This document shows, piece by piece, positions 17,908 to 26,743 of a stretch of 64,000 bases of DNA. The notes below the pieces were generated by a model that worked only from the letters and a program-made list of their open reading frames with translations, did no database searches and was not told where the DNA came from. A program made the translations under genes and the position numbers. Each line of letters begins with the position of its first letter. Positions within the stretch are counted from its first letter, which is position 1. Source of the stretch: Acanthamoeba sp. SK_2022b (taxonomy: Eukaryota; Discosea; Longamoebia; Acanthamoebidae); NCBI GenBank assembly GCA_027943245.1, contig JANDJZ010001746.1:248001-312000 (forward strand), in the 5' to 3' direction.

Positions 17908-19635
17908 ATGAACGCAACCCCCTTGCAGAAACACGCCGTTTGGCAGCTGATCAAACCCTTTTGGGTGTCGGAGGAGCGATGGCGCGCCTGGATGATGCTG
18001 ATTGCCATCGTCGTCCTGTCGCTCGGACTGGTCTATATCAGCGTGCAGATCAACCAATGGAACCAGGTGTTCTACGATGCGCTGCAGAACAAAAACTACC
18101 CGGTATTCAAGGCGCAGCTGTGGCGCTTTACCTATCTGGCGCTGATCTTCATCGTGCTGGCGGTCTACAAGATCTACCTGACTCAGGGGCTGCAGATGCG
18201 CTGGCGGCGCTGGATGACGGAAAAGTTCATGGAAAAATGGCTGGCGCACCAGGCGTATTACCACACCGAGCAGCAGCAGATCGTCGATAACCCCGATCAG
18301 CGTATCGCCGAAGATCTCAACGTGCTGACCCAATATACCCTGTCGCTGTCGCTCGGGCTGCTCTCCAGCCTGGTGACGCTGTTTTCCTTTATCGACATCT
18401 TGTGGCACGTCAGCGGGCCGATGACCTTCGCGCTCGGCCAGCACGCCATCACGCTGCCCGGTTATATGGTGTGGTTCGCGCTGCTGTATGCGGTGCTGGG
18501 ATCGCTGCTGATCTGGTGGGTCGGCAAACCGCTGGTCATGCTGGGCTTCAATCAGGAACGGTACGAGGCGAACTTCCGTTTCGGCCTGATCCGCATCCGC
18601 GAAAACAACGACGCCATCGCGCTGTACCACGGCGAACCGCGCGAGGCGCAGCAGCTGGGCGATCGTTTCGACACCATTCGCAGCAACTGGTGGGCAATTA
18701 TGCGCATCACCCGGCGGCTGAACATCGCCACCAACTTCTACGGCCAGTTCGCCATCGTGTTTCCCCTGCTGGTGGCCGCGCCGCGCTACTTCTCCGGCGC
18801 CATTCAGATGGGCGGCCTGATGCAGATAGCCTCAGCCTTCGGCCAGGTGCAAGGTGCGCTGTCATGGTTTATCGACGCGTTTAACGATTTGGCGACCTGG
18901 AAAGCCTGCGTCAACCGTTTGGCCGGCTTCAACGCCGCCGTCGATCAGGTGCATCATCAGCCGCGCGGCGTTCAGCTGCGGGAAGAGACCGCCCATCCGT
19001 TAACGCTGGATAACCTCAGCCTGAACTTGCCCGACGGCCAGCCGCTGCTGGCCGGCGCCGAGATGACGCTGCAACGCGGCGAACGCCTGCTGATCGTCGG
19101 CCCTTCCGGCTGCGGTAAGTCGACGCTGCTGCGGGCCATCGCCGGTATCTGGCCTTACGGCGCGGGGACTATCGGGGTAGCGGCCAACGCCAACACGCTG
19201 TTCCTGCCGCAGCGCAGCTACATTCCGATCGGCACGCTGCGCGAAGCGTTGAGCTACCCGAGCCTGGCGTCGGAATACAGCGATCCGCAGCTGATGCGGG
19301 TGCTGGAAAACTGCCGCCTGAAGCACCTGCAGCGCTGGCTGGATACCTCCGCCAACTGGAGCCATCGCCTGTCGCCGGGCGAGCAACAGCGGCTGGCGTT
19401 CGCTCGTGCCCTGTTGATTCGCCCGAGCATCCTGTTCCTCGACGAGGCCACCAGCGCGCTGGACGACGAAACCGAACAGTTGATGTACTGCCTGCTGGTG
19501 GATGAACTGCCGGACGTAACGCTGATCAGCGTGGCGCACCGCAACAGCGTGGCGAAGTACCACCAGACCTGCTGGCGCTTCAGCCGCAGCGAAGATCAAC
19601 CGGCGCGCCTGGCGCTGAGCCCGCTGCCGGTATAA
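17908..19635 (+). CDS. YddA-like ABC transporter, permease fused to ATPase
   Basis: A 575-residue ABC half-transporter. Residues about 1-330 are the SbmA/BacA-like membrane domain with six predicted helices, including VYISVQINQWNQVFYDALQ and DNPDQRIAEDLNVLTQYTLS, the hallmark of the YddA/Rv1819c group. The ATPase domain has Walker A GPSGCGKST, signature LSPGEQQRLAFARAL and Walker B ILFLDEATSAL. Function is probably export or uptake of a peptide or hydrophobic compound; not known. Single-gene unit. Confidence 0.88.
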   Translation: MNATPLQKHAVWQLIKPFWVSEERWRAWMMLIAIVVLSLGLVYISVQINQWNQVFYDALQNKNYPVFKAQLWRFTYLALIFIVLAVYKIYLTQGLQMRWRRWMTEKFMEKWLAHQAYYHTEQQQIVDNPDQRIAEDLNVLTQYTLSLSLGLLSSLVTLFSFIDILWHVSGPMTFALGQHAITLPGYMVWFALLYAVLGSLLIWWVGKPLVMLGFNQERYEANFRFGLIRIRENNDAIALYHGEPREAQQLGDRFDTIRSNWWAIMRITRRLNIATNFYGQFAIVFPLLVAAPRYFSGAIQMGGLMQIASAFGQVQGALSWFIDAFNDLATWKACVNRLAGFNAAVDQVHHQPRGVQLREETAHPLTLDNLSLNLPDGQPLLAGAEMTLQRGERLLIVGPSGCGKSTLLRAIAGIWPYGAGTIGVAANANTLFLPQRSYIPIGTLREALSYPSLASEYSDPQLMRVLENCRLKHLQRWLDTSANWSHRLSPGEQQRLAFARALLIRPSILFLDEATSALDDETEQLMYCLLVDELPDVTLISVAHRNSVAKYHQTCWRFSRSEDQPARLALSPLPV

Positions 19636-19657
19636 CCCGCAGACCGACGGCGTTCGT

Positions 19658-20092
19658 TCAGATGCCGTCGGTTTGCACGTCTTCGCATTTCACCCGGCGG
19701 CGCTCATGCCACAGGCTCGTCAGGCCGCGTTTGCCGCACGCCAGCGCCACCTCGCGAAACTCATCCAGGCTCAACCCGTCGCGCTCCAGCATCATTTCCG
19801 CCGCCAGCTGCATATTGACGCCGGTCAGCACTTCGCAATCGCCCTGCGCATCCGCCAGTTCGCAGGCGCTGCGGAACGGCGAGCCGCCGAGCATGTCGGT
19901 GAGAAACACCACGCCGTCCGGTTGCGCCACCGCCGCCAGCGCCGAGCGCAAGGCGTCGTTGAGCTGCGCGGTGCTCATCTGTTCAGGGAAATCGACCGCC
20001 GCGCAGTGCGGCTGCGGCCCCACCACCTGCTCCACCGCCTGCAACAGCCCGGTGGCGAAGCCGCCGTGGCCGGTAATCACAATGCCTGGCAT
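19658..20092 (-). CDS. agaF: PTS EIIA component, N-acetylgalactosamine/galactosamine type (AgaF)
   Basis: A 144-residue EIIA of the mannose PTS family. The phosphorylated His is in MPGIVITGHGGFATGL (His9), and the fold has the FLTDMLGGSPF loop. It accepts phosphate from HPr and passes it to AgaV. Last gene of the kbaZ-agaVWEF operon, 10 bp after agaE. Assignment to galactosamine substrates rests on its neighbours agaV, kbaZ and agaR. Confidence 0.85.
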   Translation of the reverse strand: MPGIVITGHGGFATGLLQAVEQVVGPQPHCAAVDFPEQMSTAQLNDALRSALAAVAQPDGVVFLTDMLGGSPFRSACELADAQGDCEVLTGVNMQLAAEMMLERDGLSLDEFREVALACGKRGLTSLWHERRRVKCEDVQTDGI

Positions 20093-20102
20093 ACCCCACT
20101 CC

Positions 20103-20996
20103 TCACAAAATGCCGATAAATTTGCCCGCTACGCCGATCGCTACGGTGACGCCAATCAGCTTCACCGGCGAGAAGCCGCGCTTCATCAGGAAGAAAATGA
20201 GCAGCGTGAAGCACAGCGGCAACAGGTTGGGCATCAACTTGTCCAACACGTCTGTCTGCAGCGCTACGCTGGCCTTGCCGGCATGCATGACCAGCGGCGT
20301 GGACAGGTGCACATACGAGGCCACCAGTGCGCCGATCACCGTCATGCCGACGATCGACGCGGCGTGAGAAATGCGCCGGGTGTGGGTCTTCAACAGCGCC
20401 AGCGCGCTGGTGCCGGCCTGATAGCCGTAGTGCGCCAGCCCAAAGCGCAGGCCGAAGTGAAACAGATTGAACAGCAGCAGGAAGACGATCGGCCCGAACA
20501 GGCTGCCCTCCAGCGCTAGCGAAGCGCCTATCCCGGCGCAAATTGGCAGCAGCGTCAGCCAAAACAGCGCGTCGCCGATGCCGCCGAGCGGCCCCATAAG
20601 CGCCACTTTCACCGCGCGAATGGTGGAGATCTTCTCCTTGTTCTGTTCCATCGCCAGCACCAGGCCGGACAGGAAGGTGACGTCGAACGGGTGCACGTTG
20701 ATAAATTCCATGTGCATCTTCATCGAGTTGGCCAGATCCTGCGGGTTGCGGTGGATCTTGCGCAGCCCGGGGATCAGCTGATACAGCCAGCCGCCGGCCT
20801 GCATGCGTTCATAGTTGAACGACGCCTGCAGCAGCAGCGAACGCCAGGCCATGCGGTTGATGTCGCCACGCGTCAGCGCTTCGGCGGGTTGGCTGTCCAG
20901 GTAGTCGTCCTGCTCCACCTGGCTGGTGGCCAGCGCCTGCGCCATGCGTTGCTCGGCCTTTTGCGCCAGCAGATCGTCGGAATCGTTAAATGCCAT
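20103..20996 (-). CDS. agaE: PTS EIID component (AgaE)
   Basis: A 297-residue EIID of the mannose family, which forms the membrane channel with EIIC. The soluble N-terminus (SLLLQASFNYERMQAGGWLY) and the block VALMGPLGGIGDALFWLTLLP are family signatures, with a hydrophobic C-terminal third. Its start overlaps the end of agaW by 11 bp, indicating coupling. In E. coli K-12 the corresponding gene is missing; here it is intact. Confidence 0.88.
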   Translation of the reverse strand: MAFNDSDDLLAQKAEQRMAQALATSQVEQDDYLDSQPAEALTRGDINRMAWRSLLLQASFNYERMQAGGWLYQLIPGLRKIHRNPQDLANSMKMHMEFINVHPFDVTFLSGLVLAMEQNKEKISTIRAVKVALMGPLGGIGDALFWLTLLPICAGIGASLALEGSLFGPIVFLLLFNLFHFGLRFGLAHYGYQAGTSALALLKTHTRRISHAASIVGMTVIGALVASYVHLSTPLVMHAGKASVALQTDVLDKLMPNLLPLCFTLLIFFLMKRGFSPVKLIGVTVAIGVAGKFIGIL

Positions 20997-21765
20997 CTTC
21001 GGCGTCCTCCTGCGGAGCGGGCCGGGCCGTCGCCTCTGCCGCGCCGCGTTGCGTGTTGAAGAAGTCGATCAGGGCGATCGCCAGGGCACCCAGCGCCACC
21101 GCCAGGATCGGCAGCTTGAGGAACGTGACCGAGATGAAGCCAAGGATAAAATAGGCCACGTAGGTTTTTTTCATCATCACCTTCATCAGCAGCGAGAAGC
21201 CGATCGCCGGCATCATGCCGCCCGCCACCGCCAACCCGTCCAGCAGCCAGCCTGGCGCCTTCTGCACCATGGCGCTGGCCGCATCGGCGCCGAAGTAAAT
21301 CGGCAGGAATGCCACCACGAAATAGAAGATGAACAGGATGCTGATGCCGAGATAGTTCACCCGTTCGATGCCGCGCCAGTTCAGCTCCTTCACCATGCGA
21401 TCGCAGCGGTGCATCATCGGCGAGAACAGCGTAAACAGCAGCGTAATGCAGCCCTGCACCGCAATCGAGAACGGTACCGCCACGCCGATCGCCACTTTCG
21501 GGTCGGCCTTGGTCAGAATGGCGAACGCGGTGCCGATCACCCCGCCAATCACCACGTTAGGCGGTTGGGCGCCCGCCAGCGGCACCATCCCCATCCACAC
21601 CAACTCCAACGTGCCGCCCACCAGCAACCCGGTGTAGACATCGCCCAAAATCAGCCCCACCAGCGGCCCCATCACCACCGGCCGGTGGAAGTGGGTCAGG
21701 CCGTCGAACAGGTCAACCCCCGCCAGCCCGGCCAACAGCGCAATCAATAACGCATCCGTCAACAT
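20986..21765 (-). CDS. agaW: PTS EIIC component (AgaW)
   Basis: A 259-residue EIIC permease of the mannose/sorbose family with about seven hydrophobic segments. PLVGLILGDVYTGLLVGGTL and the GVAVPFSIAVQG segment are typical. An in-frame TTG at 21783 exists, but the ATG at 21765 follows a strong AGGGGG ribosome site and gives the normal N-terminus. It begins 14 bp after agaV. Length is close to family norm, unlike the truncated agaW of E. coli K-12. Confidence 0.87.
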   Translation of the reverse strand: MLTDALLIALLAGLAGVDLFDGLTHFHRPVVMGPLVGLILGDVYTGLLVGGTLELVWMGMVPLAGAQPPNVVIGGVIGTAFAILTKADPKVAIGVAVPFSIAVQGCITLLFTLFSPMMHRCDRMVKELNWRGIERVNYLGISILFIFYFVVAFLPIYFGADAASAMVQKAPGWLLDGLAVAGGMMPAIGFSLLMKVMMKKTYVAYFILGFISVTFLKLPILAVALGALAIALIDFFNTQRGAAEATARPAPQEDAEDGI

Positions 21766-21779
21766 GCTTTCCCCCTGGC

Positions 21780-22256
21780 TCAAAAGAGCAGTTTGCCGAT
21801 CGCCTCGCCCGCCTCATCCGGCACCCGGCGCACTTCGCACTCCACGCCCAGCGCCGCCAGCGCGCGAAACGCGGCCACGTCGCCGTCGTCCAGCGACACC
21901 GTTTTGTGCACCTGCCGCTTCCCCTCGGCGAAGTGCATATTGCCGACGTTGACGAACCGGATCGGCACCCCGCCGCGCACCAGCGTCAACACGTCCTGCG
22001 GCGTTTTGCACACCAGAAAAATCTTCTGCCGATCCGCCGCCTTGTGGATCACGTCGATGGTTTTCTGCAGCGTGAAGTAGCGGGTCTGCACCCCTTCCGC
22101 CACCACCATGTCCATCAGGTTCTGCTGCACCGGATCGGCGGCCGCCTCGTCGTTGGCCACCACCACCAGGTTGGCGCCGAGGGTGTTGGTCCAGGTCACG
22201 CCCACCTGGCCGTGCACCAGGCGATTGTCGATACGGGTCATTAAAATGTTCGGCAT
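21780..22256 (-). CDS. agaV: PTS EIIB component, GalNAc-specific (AgaV)
   Basis: A 158-residue EIIB of the mannose family. The phosphorylated His15 is in RIDNRLVHGQVGVTW. The block VGNMHFAEGKRQVHKTVSL closely follows E. coli AgaV, as does VVANDEAAADPVQQNLMDMV. It starts one base after the kbaZ stop (TAG, then ATG at 22256), so it is translationally coupled to the aldolase subunit. This EIIB is what assigns the PTS to GalNAc rather than mannose. Confidence 0.9.
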   Translation of the reverse strand: MPNILMTRIDNRLVHGQVGVTWTNTLGANLVVVANDEAAADPVQQNLMDMVVAEGVQTRYFTLQKTIDVIHKAADRQKIFLVCKTPQDVLTLVRGGVPIRFVNVGNMHFAEGKRQVHKTVSLDDGDVAAFRALAALGVECEVRRVPDEAGEAIGKLLF

Positions 22257-22257
22257 G

Positions 22258-23541
22258 CTAGCGGCCCTCCGGGTAGCAGGCGGCGTGATAATCGTCGAGC
22301 ACCTGCGTCACTTTATGCAGCACCCACTCCTGCGGATCGGCGCTCAATTCGCCGGCGTTCAGCGCCCGTGCCTGCTCCGGCAGGTACTGGCTGAGCAGCG
22401 CCAGCGGCGCCGGGCTGCGGCGCAGGTTGTCCAGCAAACCGTCGACCGCCTGCTGCACCTGCGGCTGCGGCCAGTAGTAACGCACCCGATCGCTCAGGCT
22501 GTAGTGGCGATCGAGATACTGCTGGTGCGGCGTGCCGTGGTAGTAGCGGCTCCACTGCTGCGGCTGCTCGCGCATCACCTGCTCCAGCGTGGCGCACAGC
22601 TGCGCCGACTGGCGTTCCCCCAGCCATTCACGCTCGATGCGATCGAGGGCGAACAGCGCTTCGCGCAGCGCGAAGGTCAGCGCCGGCCCCACCTTCAGGA
22701 TGGCGAAGTGATCGCGCACCAGTTGGCGGTAGGCCTGCGGTGGTTGGTAGTCCGTAGAGTGCGCTTCATAGATCATGCCCGGCTGCCGTTCGATGAAATG
22801 GCTCAATGCGTCGGCGCGCTGCGGTTGGTAATGCTCAACGCTGTGGTGATCGAACTCGACGCCCGGCTGTACCACCAGCGCGATAGTTCGCTGCCAGGCA
22901 TCGTTCAGCTCGGCTTTTTGCCAGGCGATGCGGTGCGTTTCCAGCGTTTGCGCCACCGCCTGCGGCGTGGTGACCTGCAGACCCGCCAGCGCCTCCTGCG
23001 CGCCGCCCGGCACCGGCACTTCGGTGCCGATCACATAAACCGGCGCTTCGCCGCCGCTCTGCGCCCAGGCCCGCTCCGCCACCGCGCACAGGCGCGCCGC
23101 ACGCTCAGCGACCGTGGCATCCCCCAGGGGCGAGGGATCGCCGGCGCACGACATGGAACAATCGAGGTGAATTTTGCGAAATCCGGCGCGAACGTAATCG
23201 TCGATCAAGGTTTCCGCCAGCGCCATCGCCTCCTGAGCCGGGCGATCTTGCCAGGCGTTGGGCCCCAGATGATCGCCGCCCAGCCACACTCTCTCGCGCG
23301 CCAGGCCAACCTCATCCGCCAGGCGCCACAGCGCATCGCGGAACTGGGCCGCCGTTTGGCCGGTATAGCCGCCGAACTGATTGACCTGGTTGGACGTCGC
23401 CTCTACCAATACCGGCGTGCCGCGCGCTTTGGCCTGCCGCAGCGCGGCCTTCAGAACCCAGGGATGGGCGGAACAGACGGAAAAGATCCCGACCGGCATA
23501 CCGGCCTTGTGCTGCTCGACAAGCTGTAACAACTGCTGCAT
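22258..23541 (-). CDS. kbaZ: Tagatose-1,6-bisphosphate aldolase accessory subunit KbaZ/GatZ
   Basis: A 427-residue GatZ/KbaZ family protein, needed for full activity and stability of the catalytic aldolase KbaY/GatY. It contains VGIFSVCSAHPWVLKAAL, EATSNQVNQFGGYTG, GGDHLGPNAWQ and KIHLDCSMSCAGD. The start at 23541 lies after GGGGGC; the longer frame into agaR is not used. No gene for the catalytic KbaY is in the window, so it must be supplied from elsewhere or be absent. Second gene after agaR. Confidence 0.92.
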   Translation of the reverse strand: MQQLLQLVEQHKAGMPVGIFSVCSAHPWVLKAALRQAKARGTPVLVEATSNQVNQFGGYTGQTAAQFRDALWRLADEVGLARERVWLGGDHLGPNAWQDRPAQEAMALAETLIDDYVRAGFRKIHLDCSMSCAGDPSPLGDATVAERAARLCAVAERAWAQSGGEAPVYVIGTEVPVPGGAQEALAGLQVTTPQAVAQTLETHRIAWQKAELNDAWQRTIALVVQPGVEFDHHSVEHYQPQRADALSHFIERQPGMIYEAHSTDYQPPQAYRQLVRDHFAILKVGPALTFALREALFALDRIEREWLGERQSAQLCATLEQVMREQPQQWSRYYHGTPHQQYLDRHYSLSDRVRYYWPQPQVQQAVDGLLDNLRRSPAPLALLSQYLPEQARALNAGELSADPQEWVLHKVTQVLDDYHAACYPEGR

Positions 23542-23564
23542 GAAGCCCCCATGCAGGCGCCCTG

Positions 23565-24338
23565 CTACCGATCGGCGATGATGACCTCCACGCCCAGCTC
23601 GGTTAACGCCCGCTCGTAATCGTCCGGAAGACGGCTGTCGGTGATCAGCCGATGGATTTGTCCGGCTTCGCGAATCATGCAAAAGCTCTTGCGACCGAAT
23701 TTGCTGGCATCCGCCACCGCGATAATCTCGCGCGCCACCTCGCACATTACGCGATTGAGGTGCGCCTCACCGGGGTGAGGCGTGGTGATGCCGGCGCTCA
23801 GATCGAACCCGTCGACGCCCAAAAACAGCTTGTCGAAGCGGTACTGACGCAATTGCTGCTCGGCAGCCGGACCGTAGAGCGAGTAAGAGTTGCGACGCAC
23901 GCTGCCCCCCAGCACCATGACCTCTACCCCGTCGTTTCCCGAAAGCTCGTAGGCAATGTTCAGCGCATTGGTCATCACCACCAGATCGCGCCGCCCCTTC
24001 AGGAACGGCACGATCTGCGCGGTGGTGGAACCGGAATCGAGGATCAGCGCATCGCCGTCGCGCACATAGCCGGCCGCCGCGTTGGCGATCAGCGTTTTGA
24101 CGTCGCGATTCAACCGCCCTTTGTCCCGCAGCGGCCGATCGAAAGCGAATTGCTGATTGAGCATCGCGCCGCCGTAAGCGCGCAGCGCACACCCTTTTCG
24201 TTCCAGAAAGCGCAGATCGTTGCGGATCGTCACCGTGGATACCGCAAACTGTTTGCTGAGCTGCTCCACGCGCACGCTGCCGTGCTCGCATAACAGATCG
24301 ATGATGTGTTCACGTCGCTTTGCGGTATTCACTGGCAT
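23565..24338 (-). CDS. agaR: DeoR-family repressor AgaR
   Basis: A 257-residue DeoR-family repressor. Residues 5-55 form the helix-turn-helix (GSVRVEQLSKQFAVSTVTIR), and the C-terminal sugar-phosphate sensing domain has ILDSGSTTAQIVPFL and DKLFLGVDGFDL. It is first in the aga cluster and ends 23 bp before kbaZ. The upstream spacer carries repeated CTTTCG/CGAAAG elements that fit the class of sites described for AgaR, plus a CRP-like site. Confidence 0.9.
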   Translation of the reverse strand: MPVNTAKRREHIIDLLCEHGSVRVEQLSKQFAVSTVTIRNDLRFLERKGCALRAYGGAMLNQQFAFDRPLRDKGRLNRDVKTLIANAAAGYVRDGDALILDSGSTTAQIVPFLKGRRDLVVMTNALNIAYELSGNDGVEVMVLGGSVRRNSYSLYGPAAEQQLRQYRFDKLFLGVDGFDLSAGITTPHPGEAHLNRVMCEVAREIIAVADASKFGRKSFCMIREAGQIHRLITDSRLPDDYERALTELGVEVIIADR

Positions 24339-24430
24339 GAGCTGCGGTCCTCAGGTTTCCGGCATCGCCGGGGAGAAGATGGCTTTCGCTCTACTGCGCT
24401 GGCATTACAGCAAAGCGAAAGCAATGAAAT

Positions 24431-24446
24431 TGTGATCGGGCTTACA
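24431..24446. promoter_or_regulatory. CRP-like site on the agaR side
   Basis: TGTGA-tcgggc-TTACA matches the CRP consensus TGTGA-N6-TCACA at nine of ten positions, about 93 bp upstream of agaR. Confidence 0.55.
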
Positions 24447-24631
24447 GCCCCGTTTTAGCAAAAAAACCGCCAAAAAACCTTTCGAATCGAAACGGATCGA
24501 AAAGCCAAAAAGCGGAAGGGGGAAAAGTGAAATGCCATGACGGGCGCGAACGCCGGGGGGCCACGGAGCCGGCGGTGAGGAAAGCGAAAGCGGCGCATGG
24601 CGCGCCCCGCGCCATGACTTTTAGTTCACTC

Positions 24632-24647
24632 AGTGACCAGGATCACA
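24632..24647. promoter_or_regulatory. CRP-like site on the MFS side
   Basis: AGTGA-ccagga-TCACA matches the CRP consensus at nine of ten positions, about 195 bp upstream of the CynX-type MFS gene. Confidence 0.5.
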
Positions 24648-24840
24648 TAATGGCAATTATCCTGCGGCCGGCAGGGGTTAACCGCCATCATCCCGCCGGC
24701 CCGTCCCCTTGTCAGCGTGAGCCATCTTCCCTACACTTGCGATCGGATACCGCCAATTTGTCGGTACGTAAGCGTTAACGTCAATCAACGCATCACGCCA
24801 TGCAGCACTGATTGACTGCATGCCCTGGTGCGAGGAACCC

Positions 24841-26061
24841 ATGCCGCAACCCGCTTCATCCCCAACGTCCACCGCGACCCCGCGTCGCCGTTTACACCGC
24901 CCTGTCCTGCTGATCGTCGGCATTATGCTGATCGCGGCCAACCTGCGCGCCGCCCTGACCAGCGTCGGCCCACTGTTGGAGCAGATCCAGCAACAGCTGG
25001 CGTTGTCCGCCACCGCCGCCGGCCTGATCAACTCGTTGCCGCTGATCCTGTTCGCCGTTCTCTCGCCATTGACTCCGGCGCTGGCGAAACGCATCGGCAT
25101 CGAGCGCACCCTGGGCCTCGCCCTCGCGCTGCTGGTCTGCGGCATCGCGCTACGTTCCCTGCCGCAAGACGCCATGCTCTGGCCGGGCAGCATCCTGATC
25201 GGCGCCGCCATTGCCTTCGCCAACGTGGTGCTGCCGACGCTGGTGAAAAGAGATTTCCCGCATCGGGCCGCCGCGATGATCGCCGCCTATGCGGCGGTGA
25301 TGTCACTGGTTGCCGCCATCGCCTCCGGTCTGGCGGTGCCGCTGGCTGCCCTGGCCGACCTCGGCTGGCGGTTCTCTTTGCTGTGCTGGGGTTTGCCCGC
25401 CTTGCTGGCGCTGCTGGTGTGGCTGCCGCAGCTACGGCGCTCGGCCACTCCCGCCACCAAAGAACCGAAGCCGACGGAGCCACAGCGCTATCGTTCTCCC
25501 TGGGGCAGCGCGCTGGGCTGGCAAGTGGCGATGTTCATGGGGCTGCAATCGATCGCCTTCTACACCATCATCGGTTGGTTCAGCGCCTTTGCCGCCAGCC
25601 ACGGCACTTCCGCCCAGCAGGCAGGATTCGAGCTGTTCGTTTACCAGGTGGTCGCGATCGTCGCCAACTTTGTCATGGTGGTGATTTTGCCGCGGGCGCG
25701 CGATCAGCGGGCAATCGCGCTGGGCAGTTCCCTGCTGATCTTTATCGGCGTCGGAGGATTATTGGTGCAACCCGCCAGTTCACTGGTGTGGCTGACGTTT
25801 GCCGGATTGGGGGCGGGGAGTTCGCTGGTGCTGGCACTGTCGTTTTTTGGCTTACGCAGTCAGCATCATCATCAGGCGACGCTGCTGTCGGGTATGGCGC
25901 AATCCGTCGGCTATTTGTTGGCGGCGCTGGGGCCCACGTTGTTCGGCCTGCTGCACGATCTGACGGATGGCTGGCGTTTGCCGCTGATCGTCCTGCTGTG
26001 CCTGACCGTTTTGCAAATGCTGTTCGGCGCGCTGGCCGGCCGCAGCCGCGTGATCAGCTAG
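24841..26061 (+). CDS. CynX/NimT-family MFS transporter
   Basis: A 406-residue major facilitator with about 12 transmembrane segments, of the CynX/NimT (YeaN-like) group. After a Pro/Thr-rich N-terminus come RPVLLIVGIMLIAANLRAAL, characteristic of the group, and LGLALALLVCGIALRSLP. The ATG at 24841 follows GCGAGGAA, and an upstream in-frame ATG at 24820 is less likely. Substrate unknown (family members move cyanate, nitroimidazoles or organic anions). Its 3' end overlaps the end of a small convergent gene by 4 bp. Confidence 0.87.
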   Translation: MPQPASSPTSTATPRRRLHRPVLLIVGIMLIAANLRAALTSVGPLLEQIQQQLALSATAAGLINSLPLILFAVLSPLTPALAKRIGIERTLGLALALLVCGIALRSLPQDAMLWPGSILIGAAIAFANVVLPTLVKRDFPHRAAAMIAAYAAVMSLVAAIASGLAVPLAALADLGWRFSLLCWGLPALLALLVWLPQLRRSATPATKEPKPTEPQRYRSPWGSALGWQVAMFMGLQSIAFYTIIGWFSAFAASHGTSAQQAGFELFVYQVVAIVANFVMVVILPRARDQRAIALGSSLLIFIGVGGLLVQPASSLVWLTFAGLGAGSSLVLALSFFGLRSQHHHQATLLSGMAQSVGYLLAALGPTLFGLLHDLTDGWRLPLIVLLCLTVLQMLFGALAGRSRVIS

Positions 26062-26219
26062 CGCCGTTGGGCGATGGGCCGTGCCGGCTCAGGCGCGCTA
26101 TCCTGCCACAAGTCTTCAATGAAGGCGCGTTGCTCATCGCTCAACACCCACGAAGGCGGAATTTTGGACTGCGCACGACGCTGTGCGCCCTCACGGTTTT
26201 TAGCCTGCTTTTTGTTCAC
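26058..26219 (-). CDS. Small basic protein (53 residues), unannotated type
   Basis: A GTG at 26219-26217 opens a 53-codon frame ending TAG at 26060-26058, preceded by AGGAAGG at good spacing. The product begins VNKKQAKNREGAQRRAQSK, a highly basic segment, followed by IPPSWVLSDEQRAFIEDLW and a Pro-rich tail. The basic start, the PPSWVLS block and clean ribosome site argue for a real gene. It lies 24 bp after the small membrane-protein gene and is probably co-transcribed with it. No function assigned. Confidence 0.65.
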   Translation of the reverse strand: MNKKQAKNREGAQRRAQSKIPPSWVLSDEQRAFIEDLWQDSAPEPARPIAQRR

Positions 26220-26243
26220 AAGTCGCCTTCCTGCTTAACCTAC

Positions 26244-26354
26244 TTAATTCAGTAACCAATAAATCACGGCGCCGATGAGTAGCCAAAACAGCCCACTCCC
26301 GATAAATACGCACAGCCATGCTTTACGTTTGATATCTGATCCATCCTTGCTCAC
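26244..26354 (-). CDS. YmiA-like single-span small membrane protein (36 residues)
   Basis: A GTG at 26354-26352 starts 36 codons ending TAA at 26246-26244; a second GTG lies one codon earlier. The protein begins VSKDGSDIKRKAWLCVFIGS and continues with LFWLLIGAVIYWLLN, one transmembrane helix with a basic flank. The KRKAWL-x-VF-x-GS-x-LFW pattern resembles the E. coli small protein YmiA as I remember it. GAGGG precedes the start. First gene of a two-gene small-protein unit. Confidence 0.65.
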   Translation of the reverse strand: MSKDGSDIKRKAWLCVFIGSGLFWLLIGAVIYWLLN

Positions 26355-26743
26355 CACAGCGCCCTCAACCAATAGATTAAACCATTCAAATTTAGATTAT
26401 TGATCTATTTTAACGATCGATAAAGTCGTTTTTTCCTATGGCATTTTAAAAAACTGCTGCTACCCATAGACCTGCACTGCAGCCTCAGTAAGGACGGCAC
26501 CGTGGATACCCTTGTTATCGGCAGCCGTTAACTTGTATTGATAGGCGAACGAATGTGCAGTGTGCCACACCTTGAGAGGTCAAAATTAAACCACTGGTAA
26601 ATAATTCAGCAGTCAATTATTTGACTGGTCATAAGGCAAATCGGCAACAGACCGCGCTGAAGGGGGGAGAGAAAATGAAGCGACGTACTGAAATCCTGCG
26701 GGGGAGCACCGGCCCGTTTTGGTCTCGCCCGGGCCGGCGTGAG
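26355..26743. other. Spacer between small-protein genes and yojI
   Basis: No well-supported gene. A 62-codon frame at 26621-26809 on the + strand overlaps the 3' end of yojI and lacks family features. CCGGCCCG (26710-26717) and CGGGCCGG (26730-26737) form a GC-rich inverted repeat 6 bp beyond the yojI stop without a T-run; it may end yojI transcription. The promoter of the small-protein pair must lie around 26360-26450. Confidence 0.4.

Larger units (their letters stand above)
24339..24840. promoter_or_regulatory. agaR/MFS divergent regulatory region
   Basis: No gene here. CTTTCG/CGAAAG elements recur: CTTTCGCT 24383-24390, AGCGAAAGC 24414-24422, CTTTCGAATCGAAA 24479-24492, ATCGAAAAG near 24496 and GGAAAGCGAAAGCGG 24579-24593. 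Two CRP-like sites are listed separately. The pattern suggests several AgaR operators and catabolite control. DNA-protein interactions are inferred. Confidence 0.5.

Noticed and set aside
23565..23745. Longer KbaZ starting at 23745
   Set aside because: The extension reads antisense-like composition within agaR in another frame; ATG 23541 gives the family N-terminus and length.
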